Positions 49,839 through 61,385 of a DNA stretch of 64,000 nt are shown one piece after another (within the stretch, counting starts at the first letter, position 1; each line of letters begins with the position of its first letter). The DNA is from Cyprinodon diabolis (lineage: Eukaryota > Chordata > Actinopteri > Cyprinodontiformes > Cyprinodontidae). The stretch is from NCBI GenBank assembly GCA_030533445.1, contig CM060062.1, positions 17,564,164-17,628,163 on the forward strand, in the 5' to 3' direction. The position numbers were made by a program, and so were the translations under genes. The notes beneath the pieces were generated by a model. That model saw only the letters and a list, made by a program, of their open reading frames with translations, did not search any database and had not been told where the DNA came from.

Positions 49839-50720
49839 AGAGGCTTTTATTCTGTAGAGTCCTTGTAGTCTTATTTTGAAAGTCTATCATGAATGTGCAT
49901 CAAAAGATGGGTCACGCCCAGCAGTGATATAGAATCCATTTCCAAATGTTAAATCACTGGTTTTCCATGTTATTAGGTGAATAGTTGCTGTATTACAGAG
50001 TAAATGGGAGACTTTTATTGTGAAATTTGCTCTGGGGTGTGTTTTGAAAAGGTCACTAGAGTCTAATAAAAACAACCTGGAAGAGTTTGGGTCATAATGT
50101 TGAGCCATTTGCATCAATTAATGCATTACTATAATCTAGAGGCTTTTATTTTGTAGGGTCCCTGGAGTCTTATTTTGAAAGTCCAACAGAGTTGTGTTTA
50201 TAGAAAATGTTCAGACCCGTCAATGATAGTTGATTACTTTCCAATCGTTAAATCACTCTTTTTCCATGTTATTAGGGCAGTAGATGAAGCGGAAATGGGA
50301 GGCTTTTATTTTGAAATTTGCTATAGGGTGTGTTTTAAACAGTCTCCTAGAGTCTATTCTCTAAAACGGGGTTGAGTTTGGGTCATAATGTTGAGCCATA
50401 TAGAGCAATAAATATATGTAAAAAATATAGAGGCTTTTATTTTGTAGGGTCCCTGGAGTCTTATTTTGAAAGTCTATCAGTGCTGAGTGGCAAGGGAAGT
50501 GTCATGTACAGCAGTCATATAGTATCCATTTCCCAATGTTAAATCAGTCCTTTCACCCTCCATTAGATTAATATGTGCTGTTTAAAACAGCAGAGGTAAA
50601 ATCTGTTTGAAGCTTGGTAACCTTGACAACGCTTAACGAGCCTCTCACTGACACAGACAACAGCTGCACTCACTATTGGTTTCTTCTTCCCAGGCTTTTT
50701 TGTATGGGAAGAACGGCACC
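49839..50720 (+). repeat. Three tandem sub-units of about 295 bp within the array unit
   Basis: GAGGCTTTTATT followed by TAG(A/G)GTCC and CTTATTTTGAAAGTC recurs at 49840, 50139 and 50430 (spacing 299 and 291). Half-way between, GGAG(A/G)CTTTTATT and TGAAATTTGCT recur at about 50008 and 50300. The three sub-units are clearly diverged, so they predate the recent amplification of the large unit. Confidence 0.85.
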
Positions 50721-51905
50721 GAACAAACGACTACTGATCAAAAACCGTATGAGTTATTCAAAAAACATTTTCACCATGAGCATCAGCAATCCTTCGACTC
50801 CAACTATACCAACTTTGGTGTATGTGTGTCATTCAGAAAAATATTTATGACGAGTTGAAAACACATAGTCTGATTCGTTTTTCTCCCATCTTCAGCTCAA
50901 AAAGAATGGAGAAAGGCTGAAACTCTCATCCACTTTAGGTTGGTCTGGAGGGTTTTTAAGGCAAAGTATTAATCCTACCGTAATTCCGAAGACATTGTGT
51001 GAGTCCAGAGGTTTCAGTCTACAAACTGACCAAAAATGGTGACTGTAGCTCCAAATATGTGGCCGTGAGGGCGAGAATAAGATGTTTGATCTTAAAAAAT
51101 GGCCGCCTCACACTAAGATTTCAGCAGCTGCACTCTAGCAGGCTGCTGCAGAAGCTAACTGTCAGCTAGCTTCCAGGTGCTTACCCTCCGAACAAACGAC
51201 TGCTGAGCAAAAACCGTAAAAGATATCTGAAAAATTCTTTCAGTGAAAGCAACATCTATCCTTTGTCTCAGACTGGGGTAACCTTCATGTCTGTAGGTCT
51301 TTCACAACCCAAAACGAAGCACAAACAAAATGGTTGGCCCACCTGCTCCTCCCTTTGTTTGAACTGCAGGACCTCACTCTCACTCACCTTTTAGCTGCTA
51401 AAGCACCCCTCCGAACAAACGACTGCTGAGTAAAAACCGTAAAAGGTATCTGAAAAATTCTTTTTATCTAAGCGACAGCTATATCTTGTCTTCAATTGGA
51501 GTAACTTTCATGGCTGTAGGTCATCTACAAACTGAATGGGAAGAGAAAGAAAAAGAAAAAACGTTTCATCACACCTAAGCTTCTAATTGAGCTAGCTGCA
51601 GCAGGTCACTGTCACTCAGCTTTCAGGTGCTTAAAATGTCCTCCGAACAAACGACTGCTGAGCAAAAACCGTATGAGTTATTCAAAAAATTTTTTCACCG
51701 TGAGCGTCAGTCATCCTTCGACTCCAACTATGCCAACTTTGGTGTATGTGTGTCATTCAGAAAAATATTTATGACGAGTTTAAAACACATAGTCGGATTC
51801 GTTTTTCTCCCCTCTTCTGCTCCAAAACCAATGAAAAACGGCTCTGATTTTCATCGACTTTAGGTCGGTCTGGAGGGTTTTTAAGGAAAAGTATTAATCC
51901 TACCG
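50720..51905 (+). repeat. CGAACAAACGAC / AAAAACCGTA sub-repeats within the array unit
   Basis: CGAACAAACGAC, each followed by a variant of TGCTGAGCAAAAACCGTA, occurs at 50720, 51189, 51412 and 51644. TAATTCCGAAGA follows 261-262 bp after the first and last of these (50981 and 51906). So a block of about 924 bp (50720-51643) is paralogous to the one starting at 51644 and crossing into the next unit, with about 228-bp sub-units inside. Confidence 0.85.
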
Positions 51906-54900
51906 TAATTCCGAAGATATTGTGTGGGTCCAGAGATTTCAGTCTACAAACTGACCAAAAATGGTGACTCTAGCTATAAATATGTGGCCGTGAGGGCGAG
52001 TTTAAAATGTTTTTTTGTGTTTAAAAAACGCCTGCCTCACACTCTAGCTTTTCAGTTGCTCCACTCTAGCAGGCTGGATTTTGCTAAAACTTTGTGGCGC
52101 TTGAGGTCTGATTATACAAAAACCGTAGCAGTTATCAACATACCGTCTTCAGTTTTAAATAGACGAAGGATTTATCTACAAACTGAGCTTCAAACTGTTT
52201 TTCTAGGTGAATGTATGCCGACACAGTGAAGTGCTGTTTTTTATGCTTTTTTTTTCCTCTCCCCATTCATTTCCTATGGGATTTTTTTGCGACGTTTTCG
52301 CTAATAATTCGCAAACCTTCGGACTAATGAGAAAGTTTTATACAAGCACACATCACCCCATTGGTCCCGACGCGTGTGCCAACTTTGGGCCCGATCCGCC
52401 AAACCGTGCGGGACTAGTTACGCGCCGAAGTTTTGGGTATACGGGAGAATTATAATAACTAGAAAATTTCTAAAGAAATTTTGAGGGGGGCCACCTACTG
52501 CCCGTCTGGGGAACCGGGCCAATACGGCCCTGGCAAGTGACGTCGGGGCTCCCCAGACCAACTGCTTACGCCTTTGAGGGCTGCTGAGGGAAGGAAAGAG
52601 GGCAAGTTCATGGGCAAAGAGAGCTGTGTGCCACTTGTGCTGAAATCTGGGAAATAGACGTGCACAGAGTATGATGCACAAGGGTAATATGGGTTGTCCA
52701 TATTGAAACACAGTGGGTAAAGCCCAGTTGGCGGGCTTCGCCCGCCTGCTAGGAGCCATCTCAGTGAAGAAAAAAATCACCAATGGCGGGCTCTGCCCGC
52801 CTTCTAAGAGCCATTGCAGTGATGAAATCACCTGCTAAGAGCCATTGCAGTGATGTAATCACCTTTGGCGGGCTCCGCCCGCCTGTTACCATTGGCGGGC
52901 TCCGCCCGCCTTCTAAGAGCCATTGCAGTGATGAAATCACCAATGGCAATGAGCAATATGCCAGAATGTATGAGTGTGTATAAGGAAGAGGCTTTTATTC
53001 TGTAGAGTCCTTGTAGTCTTATTTTGAAAGTCTATCATGAATGTGCATCAAAAGATGGGTCACGCCCAGCAGTGATATAGAATCCATTTCCAAATGTTAA
53101 ATCACTGGTTTTCCATGTTATTAGGTGAATAGTTGCTGTATTACAGAGTAAATGGGAGACTTTTATTGTGAAATTTGCTCTGGGGTGTGTTTTGAAAAGG
53201 TCACTAGAGTCTAATAAAAACAACCTGGAAGAGTTTGGGTCATAATGTTGAGCCATTTGCATCAATTAATGCATTACTATAATCTAGAGGCTTTTATTTT
53301 GTAGGGTCCCTGGAGTCTTATTTTGAAAGTCCAACAGAGTTGTGTTTATAGAAAATGTTCAGACCCGTCAATGATAGTTGATTACTTTCCAATCGTTAAA
53401 TCACTCTTTTTCCATGTTATTAGGGCAGTAGATGAAGCGGAAATGGGAGGCTTTTATTTTGAAATTTGCTATAGGGTGTGTTTTAAACAGTCTCCTAGAG
53501 TCTATTCTCTAAAACGGGGTTGAGTTTGGGTCATAATGTTGAGCCATATAGAGCAATAAATATATGTAAAAAATATAGAGGCTTTTATTTTGTAGGGTCC
53601 CTGGAGTCTTATTTTGAAAGTCTATCAGTGCTGAGTGGCAAGGGAAGTGTCATGTACAGCAGTCATATAGTATCCATTTCCCAATGTTAAATCAGTCCTT
53701 TCACCCTCCATTAGATTAATATGTGCTGTTTAAAACAGCAGAGGTAAAATCTGTTTGAAGCTTGGTAACCTTGACAACGCTTAACGAGCCTCTCACTGAC
53801 ACAGACAACAGCTGCACTCACTATTGGTTTCTTCTTCCCAGGCTTTTTTGTATGGGAAGAACGGCACCGAACAAACGACTACTGATCAAAAACCGTATGA
53901 GTTATTCAAAAAACATTTTCACCATGAGCATCAGCAATCCTTCGACTCCAACTATACCAACTTTGGTGTATGTGTGTCATTCAGAAAAATATTTATGACG
54001 AGTTGAAAACACATAGTCTGATTCGTTTTTCTCCCATCTTCAGCTCAAAAAGAATGGAGAAAGGCTGAAACTCTCATCCACTTTAGGTTGGTCTGGAGGG
54101 TTTTTAAGGCAAAGTATTAATCCTACCGTAATTCCGAAGACATTGTGTGAGTCCAGAGGTTTCAGTCTACAAACTGACCAAAAATGGTGACTGTAGCTCC
54201 AAATATGTGGCCGTGAGGGCGAGAATAAGATGTTTGATCTTAAAAAATGGCCGCCTCACACTAAGATTTCAGCAGCTGCACTCTAGCAGGCTGCTGCAGA
54301 AGCTAACTGTCAGCTAGCTTCCAGGTGCTTACCCTCCGAACAAACGACTGCTGAGCAAAAACCGTAAAAGATATCTGAAAAATTCTTTCAGTGAAAGCAA
54401 CATCTATCCTTTGTCTCAGACTGGGGTAACCTTCATGTCTGTAGGTCTTTCACAACCCAAAACGAAGCACAAACAAAATGGTTGGCCCACCTGCTCCTCC
54501 CTTTGTTTGAACTGCAGGACCTCACTCTCACTCACCTTTTAGCTGCTAAAGCACCCCTCCGAACAAACGACTGCTGAGTAAAAACCGTAAAAGGTATCTG
54601 AAAAATTCTTTTTATCTAAGCGACAGCTATATCTTGTCTTCAATTGGAGTAACTTTCATGGCTGTAGGTCATCTACAAACTGAATGGGAAGAGAAAGAAA
54701 AAGAAAAAACGTTTCATCACACCTAAGCTTCTAATTGAGCTAGCTGCAGCAGGTCACTGTCACTCAGCTTTCAGGTGCTTAAAATGTCCTCCGAACAAAC
54801 GACTGCTGAGCAAAAACCGTATGAGTTATTCAAAAAATTTTTTCACCGTGAGCGTCAGTCATCCTTCGACTCCAACTATGCCAACTTTGGTGTATGTGTG

Positions 54901-55053
54901 TCATTCAGAAAAATATTTATGACGAGTTTAAAACACATAGTCGGATTCGTTTTTCTCCCCTCTTCTGCTCCAAAACCAATGAAAAACGGCTCTGATTTTC
55001 ATCGACTTTAGGTCGGTCTGGAGGGTTTTTAAGGAAAAGTATTAATCCTACCG
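51906..55053 (+). repeat. Array unit 2 (3148 bp)
   Basis: Differs in length from unit 1 by exactly two deletions. One is 72 bp, removing the cassette (GAGAATTATAATAACTAG remains). The other is 20 bp, removing one GC hairpin (ATCACCTGCTAAGAG remains). The middle section is type alpha. Confidence 0.93.
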
Positions 55054-58000
55054 TAATTCCGAAGATATTGTGTGGGTCCAGAGATTTCAGTCTACAAACT
55101 GACCAAAAATGGTGACTCTAGCTATAAATATGTGGCCGTGAGGGCGAGTTTAAAATGTTTTTTTGTGTTTAAAAAACGCCTGCCTCACACTCTAGCTTTT
55201 CAGTTGCTCCACTCTAGCAGGCTGGATTTTGCTAAAACTTTGTGGCGCTTGAGGTCTGATTATACAAAAACCGTAGCAGTTATCAACATACCGTCTTCAG
55301 TTTTAAATAGACGAAGGATTTATCTACAAACTGAGCTTCAAACTGTTTTTCTAGGTGAATGTATGCCGACACAGTGAAGTGCTGTTTTTTATGCTTTTTT
55401 TTTCCTCTCCCCATTCATTTCCTATGGGATTTTTTTGCGACGTTTTCGCTAATAATTCGCAAACCTTCGGACTAATGAGAAAGTTTTATACAAGCACACA
55501 TCACCCCATTGGTCCCGACGCGTGTGCCAACTTTGGGCCCGATCCGCCAAACCGTGCGGGACTAGTTACGCGCCGAAGTTTTGGGTATACGGGAGAATTA
55601 TAATAACTAGAAAATTTCTAAAGAAATTTTGAGGGGGGCCACCTACTGCCCGTCTGGGGAACCGGGCCAATACGGCCCTGGCAAGTGACGTCGGGGCTCC
55701 CCAGACCAACTGCTTACGCCTTTGAGGGCTGCTGAGGGAAGGAAAGAGGGCAAGTTCATGGGCAAAGAGAGCTGTGTGCCACTTGTGCTGAAATCTGGGA
55801 AATAGACGTGCACAGCGTATGATGCACAAGGGTAATATGGGTTGTCCATATTGAAACACAGTGGGTAAAGCCCAGTTGGCGGGCTTCGCCCGCCTGCTAG
55901 GAGCCATCTCAGTGAAGAAACAAATCACCAATGGCGGGCTCTGCCCGCCTTCTAAGAGCCATTGCAGTGATGAAATCACCAATGGCGGGCTCCGCCCGCC
56001 TGCTAAGAGCCATTGCAGTGATGTAATCACCAATGGCAATGAGCAATATGCCAGAATGTATGAGTGTGTATAAGGAAGAGGCTTTTATTCTGTAGAGTCC
56101 TTGTAGTCTTATTTTGAAAGTCTATCATGAATGTGCATCAAAAGATGGGTCACGCCCAGCAGTGATATAGAATCCATTTCCAAATGTTAAATCACTGGTT
56201 TTCCATGTTATTAGGTGAATAGTTGATGTATTACAGAGTAAATGGGAGACTTTTATTGTGAAATTTGCTCTGGGGTGTGTCTTGAAAAGGTCACTAGAGT
56301 CTAATAAAAACAACCTGGAAGAGTTTGGGTCATAATGTTGAGCCATTTGCATCAATTAATGCATTAGTATAATCTAGAGGCTTTTATTTTGTAGGGTCCC
56401 TGGAGTCTTATTTTGAAAGTCCAACAGAGTTGTGTTTATAGAAAATGTTCAGACCCGTCAATGATAGTTGATTACTTTCCAATCGTTAAATCACTCTTTT
56501 TCCATGTTATTAGGGCAGTAGATGAAGCGGAAATGGGAGGCTTTTATTTTGAAATTTGCTATAGGGTGTGTTTTAAACAGTCTCCTAGAGTCTATTCTCT
56601 AAAACGGGGTTGAGTTTGGGTCATAATGTTGAGCCATATAGGGCAATAAATATATGTAAAAAATATAGAGGCTTTTATTTTGTAGGGTCCCTGGAGTCTT
56701 ATTTTGAAAGTCTATCAGTGATGAGTGGCAAGGGAAGTGTCATGGACAGCAGTCATATAGTATCCATTTCCCAATGTTAAATCAGTGCTTTCACCCTCCA
56801 TTAGATTAATATGTGCTGTTTAAAACAGCAGAGATAAAATCTGTTTGAAGCTTGGTAACCTTGACAACGCTTAAGGAGCCTCTCACTGACACAGACAACA
56901 GCTGCACTCACTATTGGTTTCTTCTTCCCAGGCTTTTTTGTATGGGAAGAACGGCACCGAACAAACGACTGCTGAGCAAAAACCGTATGAGTTATTAAAA
57001 AAAAAAATTCACCATGAGCATCAGCAATCCTTCGACTCCAACTATACCAACTTTGGTGTATGTGTGTCATTCAGAACAATATTTATGACGACTTGAAAAC
57101 ACATAGTCTGATTCGTTTCTCTCCCATCTTCAGCTCAAAAAGAATGGAGAAAGGCTGAAACTCATCGACTTTAGGTTGGTCTGGAGGGTTTTTAAGGAAA
57201 AGTATTAATCCTACCGTGATTCCGAAGACATTGCGTGAGTCCAGAGGTTTCAGTCTACAAACTGACCAAAAATGGTGACTGTAGCTCCAAATATGTGGCC
57301 GTGAGGGCGAGAATAAGATGTTTGATCTTAAAAAAATGGCCGCCTCACACTAAGATTTCAGCAGCTGCACTCTAGCAGGCTGCTGCAGAAGCTAACTGTC
57401 AGCTAGCTTCCAGGTGCTTACCCTCCGAACAAACGACTGCTGAGCAAAAACCGTAAAAGATATCTGAAAAATTCTTTCAGTGAAAGCAACATCTATCCTT
57501 TGTCTCAGACTGGGGTAACCTTCATGTCTGTAGGTCTTTCACAACCCAAAACGAAGCACAAACAAAATGGTTGGCCCACCTGCTCCTCCCTTTCTTTTAA
57601 CTGCAGGACCTCACTCTCACTCACCTTTTAGCTGCTAAAGCACCCCTCCGAACAAACGACTGCTGAGTAAAAACCGTAAAAGGTATCTGAAAAATTCTTT
57701 TTATCTAAGCGACAGCTATATCTTGTCTTCGATTGGAGTAACTTTCATGGCTGTAGGTCATCTACAAACTGAATGGGAAGAGAAAGAAAAAGAAAAAACG
57801 TTTCATCACACCTAAGCTTCTAATTGAGCTAGCTGCAGCAGGTCACTGTCACTCAGCTTTCAGGTGCTTAAAATGTCCTCCGAACAAACGACTGCTGAGC
57901 AAAAACCGTATGAGTTATTCAAAAAATTTTTTCACCGTGAGCGTCAGTCATCCTTCGACTCCAACTATGCCAACTTTGGTGTATGTGTGTCATTCAGAAA

Positions 58001-58142
58001 AATATTTATGACGAGTTTAAAACACATAGTCTGATTCGTTTTTCTCCCCTCTTCTGCTCCAAAACCAATGAAAAACGGCTCTGATTTTCATCGACTTTAG
58101 GTCGGTCTGGAGGGTTTTTAAGGAAAAGTATTAATCCTACCG
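55054..58142 (+). repeat. Array unit 3 (3089 bp)
   Basis: Cassette absent and only three GC hairpins. The middle section is type beta (GACTGCTGAGCAAAAACCG followed by a longer A run at about 56995; GCATTAGTATAATC). It has private changes such as GTTGATGTATTACAG and GTCTTGAAAAGG. Confidence 0.93.
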
Positions 58143-61100
58143 TAATTCCGAAGATATTGTGTGGGTCCAGAGATTTCAGTCTACAAACTGACCAAAAATG
58201 GTGACTCTAGCTATAAATATGTGGCCGTGAGGGCGAGTTTAAAATGTTTTTTTGTGTTTAAAAAACGCCTGCCTCACACTCTAGCTTTTCAGTTGCTCCA
58301 CTCTAGCAGGCTGGATTTTGCTAAAACTTTGTGGCGCTTGAGGTCTGATTATACAAAAACCGTAGCAGTTATCAACATACCGTCTTCAGTTTTAAATAGA
58401 CGAAGGATTTATCTACAAACTGAGCTTCAAACTGTTTTTCTAGGTGAATGTATGCCGACACAGTGAAGTGCTGTTTTTTATGCTTTTTTTTACCTCTTCC
58501 CATTCATTTCCTATGGGATTTTTTTGCGACGTTTTCGCTAATAATTCGCAAACCTTCGGACTAATGAGAAAGTTTTATACAAGCACACATCACCCCATTG
58601 GTCCCGACGCGTGTGCCAACTTTGGGCCCGATCCGCCAAACCGTGCGGGACTAGTTACGTGCCGAAGTTTTGGGTATACGGGAGAATTATAATAATAATA
58701 ATAATACGCGGAATAAATATGTGCAATAGTAGTAGGTGGGCCATGCCTTCGGCATGTGGCCCCCCAATAACTAGAAAATTTCTAAAGAAATTTTGAGGGG
58801 GGCCACCTACTGCCCGTCTGGGGAACCGGGCCAATACGGCCCTGGCAAGTGACGTCGGGGCTCCCCAGACCAACTGCTTACGGCTTTGAGGGCTGCTGAG
58901 GGAAGGAAAGAGGGCAAGTTCATGGGCAAAGAGAGCTGTGTGCCACTTGTGCTGAAATCTGGGAAATAGACGTGCACAGAGTATGATGCACAAGGGTAAT
59001 ATGGGTTGTCCATATTGAAACACAGTGGGTAAAGCCCAGTTGGCGGGCTTCGCCCGCCTGCTAGGAGCCATCTCAGTGAAGAAAAAAATCACCAATGGCG
59101 GGCTCTGCCCGCCTTCTAAGAGCCATTGCAGTGATGAAATCACCAATGGCGGGCTCCGCCCGCCTGCTAAGAGCCATTGCAGTGATGTAATCACCTTTGG
59201 CGGGCTCCGCCCGCCTGTTACCATTGGCGGGCTCCGCCCGCCTTCTAAGAGCCATTGCAGTGATGAAATCACCAATGGCAATGAGCAATATGCCAGAATG
59301 TATGAGTGTGTATAAGGAAGAGGCTTTTATTCTGTAGAGTCCTTGTAGTCTTATTTTGAAAGTCTATCATGAATGTGCATCAAAAGATGGGTCACGCCCA
59401 GCAGTGATATAGAATCCATTTCCAAATGTTAAATCACTGGTTTTCCATGTTATTAGGTGAATAGTTGCTGTATTACAGAGTAAATGGGAGACTTTTATTG
59501 TGAAATTTGCTCTGGGGTGTGTTTTGAAAAGGTCACTAGAGTCTAATAAAAACAACCTGGAAGAGTTTGGGTCATAATGTTGAGCCATTTGCATCAATTA
59601 ATGCATTACTATAATCTAGAGGCTTTTATTTTGTAGGGTCCCTGGAGTCTTATTTTGAAAGTCCAACAGAGTTGTGTTTATAGAAAATGTTCAGACCCGT
59701 CAATGATAGTTGATTACTTTCCAATCGTTAAATCACTCTTTTTCCATGTTATTAGGGCAGTAGATGAAGCGGAAATGGGAGGCTTTTATTTTGAAATTTG
59801 CTATAGGGTGTGTTTTAAACAGTCTCCTAGAGTCTATTCTCTAAAACGGGGTTGAGTTTGGGTCATAATGTTGAGCCATATAGAGCAATAAATATATGTA
59901 AAAAATATAGAGGCTTTTATTTTGTAGGGTCCCTGGAGTCTTATTTTGAAAGTCTATCAGTGCTGAGTGGCAAGGGAAGTGTCATGTACAGCAGTCATAT
60001 AGTATCCATTTCCCAATGTTAAATCAGTCCTTTCACCCTCCATTAGATTAATATGTGCTGTTTAAAACAGCAGAGGTAAAATCTGTTTGAAGCTTGGTAA
60101 CCTTGACAACGCTTAACGAGCCTCTCACTGACACAGACAACAGCTGCACTCACTATTGGTTTCTTCTTCCCAGGCTTTTTTGTATGGGAAGAACGGCACC
60201 GAACAAACGACTACTGATCAAAAACCGTATGAGTTATTCAAAAAACATTTTCACCATGAGCATCAGCAATCCTTCGACTCCAACTATACCAACTTTGGTG
60301 TATGTGTGTCATTCAGAAAAATATTTATGACGAGTTGAAAACACATAGTCTGATTCGTTTTTCTCCCATCTTCAGCTCAAAAAGAATGGAGAAAGGCTGA
60401 AACTCTCATCCACTTTAGGTTGGTCTGGAGGGTTTTTAAGGCAAAGTATTAATCCTACCGTAATTCCGAAGACATTGTGTGAGTCCAGAGGTTTCAGTCT
60501 ACAAACTGACCAAAAATGGTGACTGTAGCTCCAAATATGTGGCCGTGAGGGCGAGAATAAGATGTTTGATCTTAAAAAATGGCCGCCTCACACTAAGATT
60601 TCAGCAGCTGCACTCTAGCAGGCTGCTGCAGAAGCTAACTGTCAGCTAGCTTCCAGGTGCTTACCCTCCGAACAAACGACTGCTGAGCAAAAACCGTAAA
60701 AGATATCTGAAAAATTCTTTCAGTGAAAGCAACATCTATCCTTTGTCTCAGACTGGGGTAACCTTCATGTCTGTAGGTCTTTCACAACCCAAAACGAAGC
60801 ACAAACAAAATGGTTGGCCCACCTGCTCCTCCCTTTGTTTGAACTGCAGGACCTCACTCTCACTCACCTTTTAGCTGCTAAAGCACCCCTCCGAACAAAC
60901 GACTGCTGAGTAAAAACCGTAAAAGGTATCTGAAAAATTCTTTTTATCTAAGCGACAGCTATATCTTGTCTTCAATTGGAGTAACTTTCATGGCTGTAGG
61001 TCATCTACAAACTGAATGGGAAGAGAAAGAAAAAGAAAAAACGTTTCATCACACCTAAGCTTCTAATTGAGCTAGCTGCAGCAGGTCACTGTCACTCAGC

Positions 61101-61385
61101 TTTCAGGTGCTTAAAATGTCCTCCGAACAAACGACTGCTGAGCAAAAACCGTATGAGTTATTCAAAAAATTTTTTCACCGTGAGCGTCAGTCATCCTTCG
61201 ACTCCAACTATGCCAACTTTGGTGTATGTGTGTCATTCAGAAAAATATTTATGACGAGTTTAAAACACATAGTCGGATTCGTTTTTCTCCCCTCTTCTGC
61301 TCCAAAACCAATGAAAAACGGCTCTGATTTTCATCGACTTTAGGTCGGTCTGGAGGGTTTTTAAGGAAAAGTATTAATCCTACCG
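58143..61385 (+). repeat. Array unit 4 (3243 bp)
   Basis: Cassette present, five hairpins and a type alpha middle section, so it is closest to unit 1 despite being three units away. One additional AAT triplet lies at about 58690. Confidence 0.93.

Larger units (their letters stand above)
48666..51905 (+). repeat. Array unit 1 (3240 bp)
   Basis: Long form: it keeps the roughly 70-bp half-palindrome cassette (49218-49289) and five GC hairpins. The middle section is of type alpha (CGACTACTGATCAAAAACC at about 50728; GCATTACTATAATC at about 50122). Its first base follows the gap, so its real left boundary is unknown. Confidence 0.93.
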
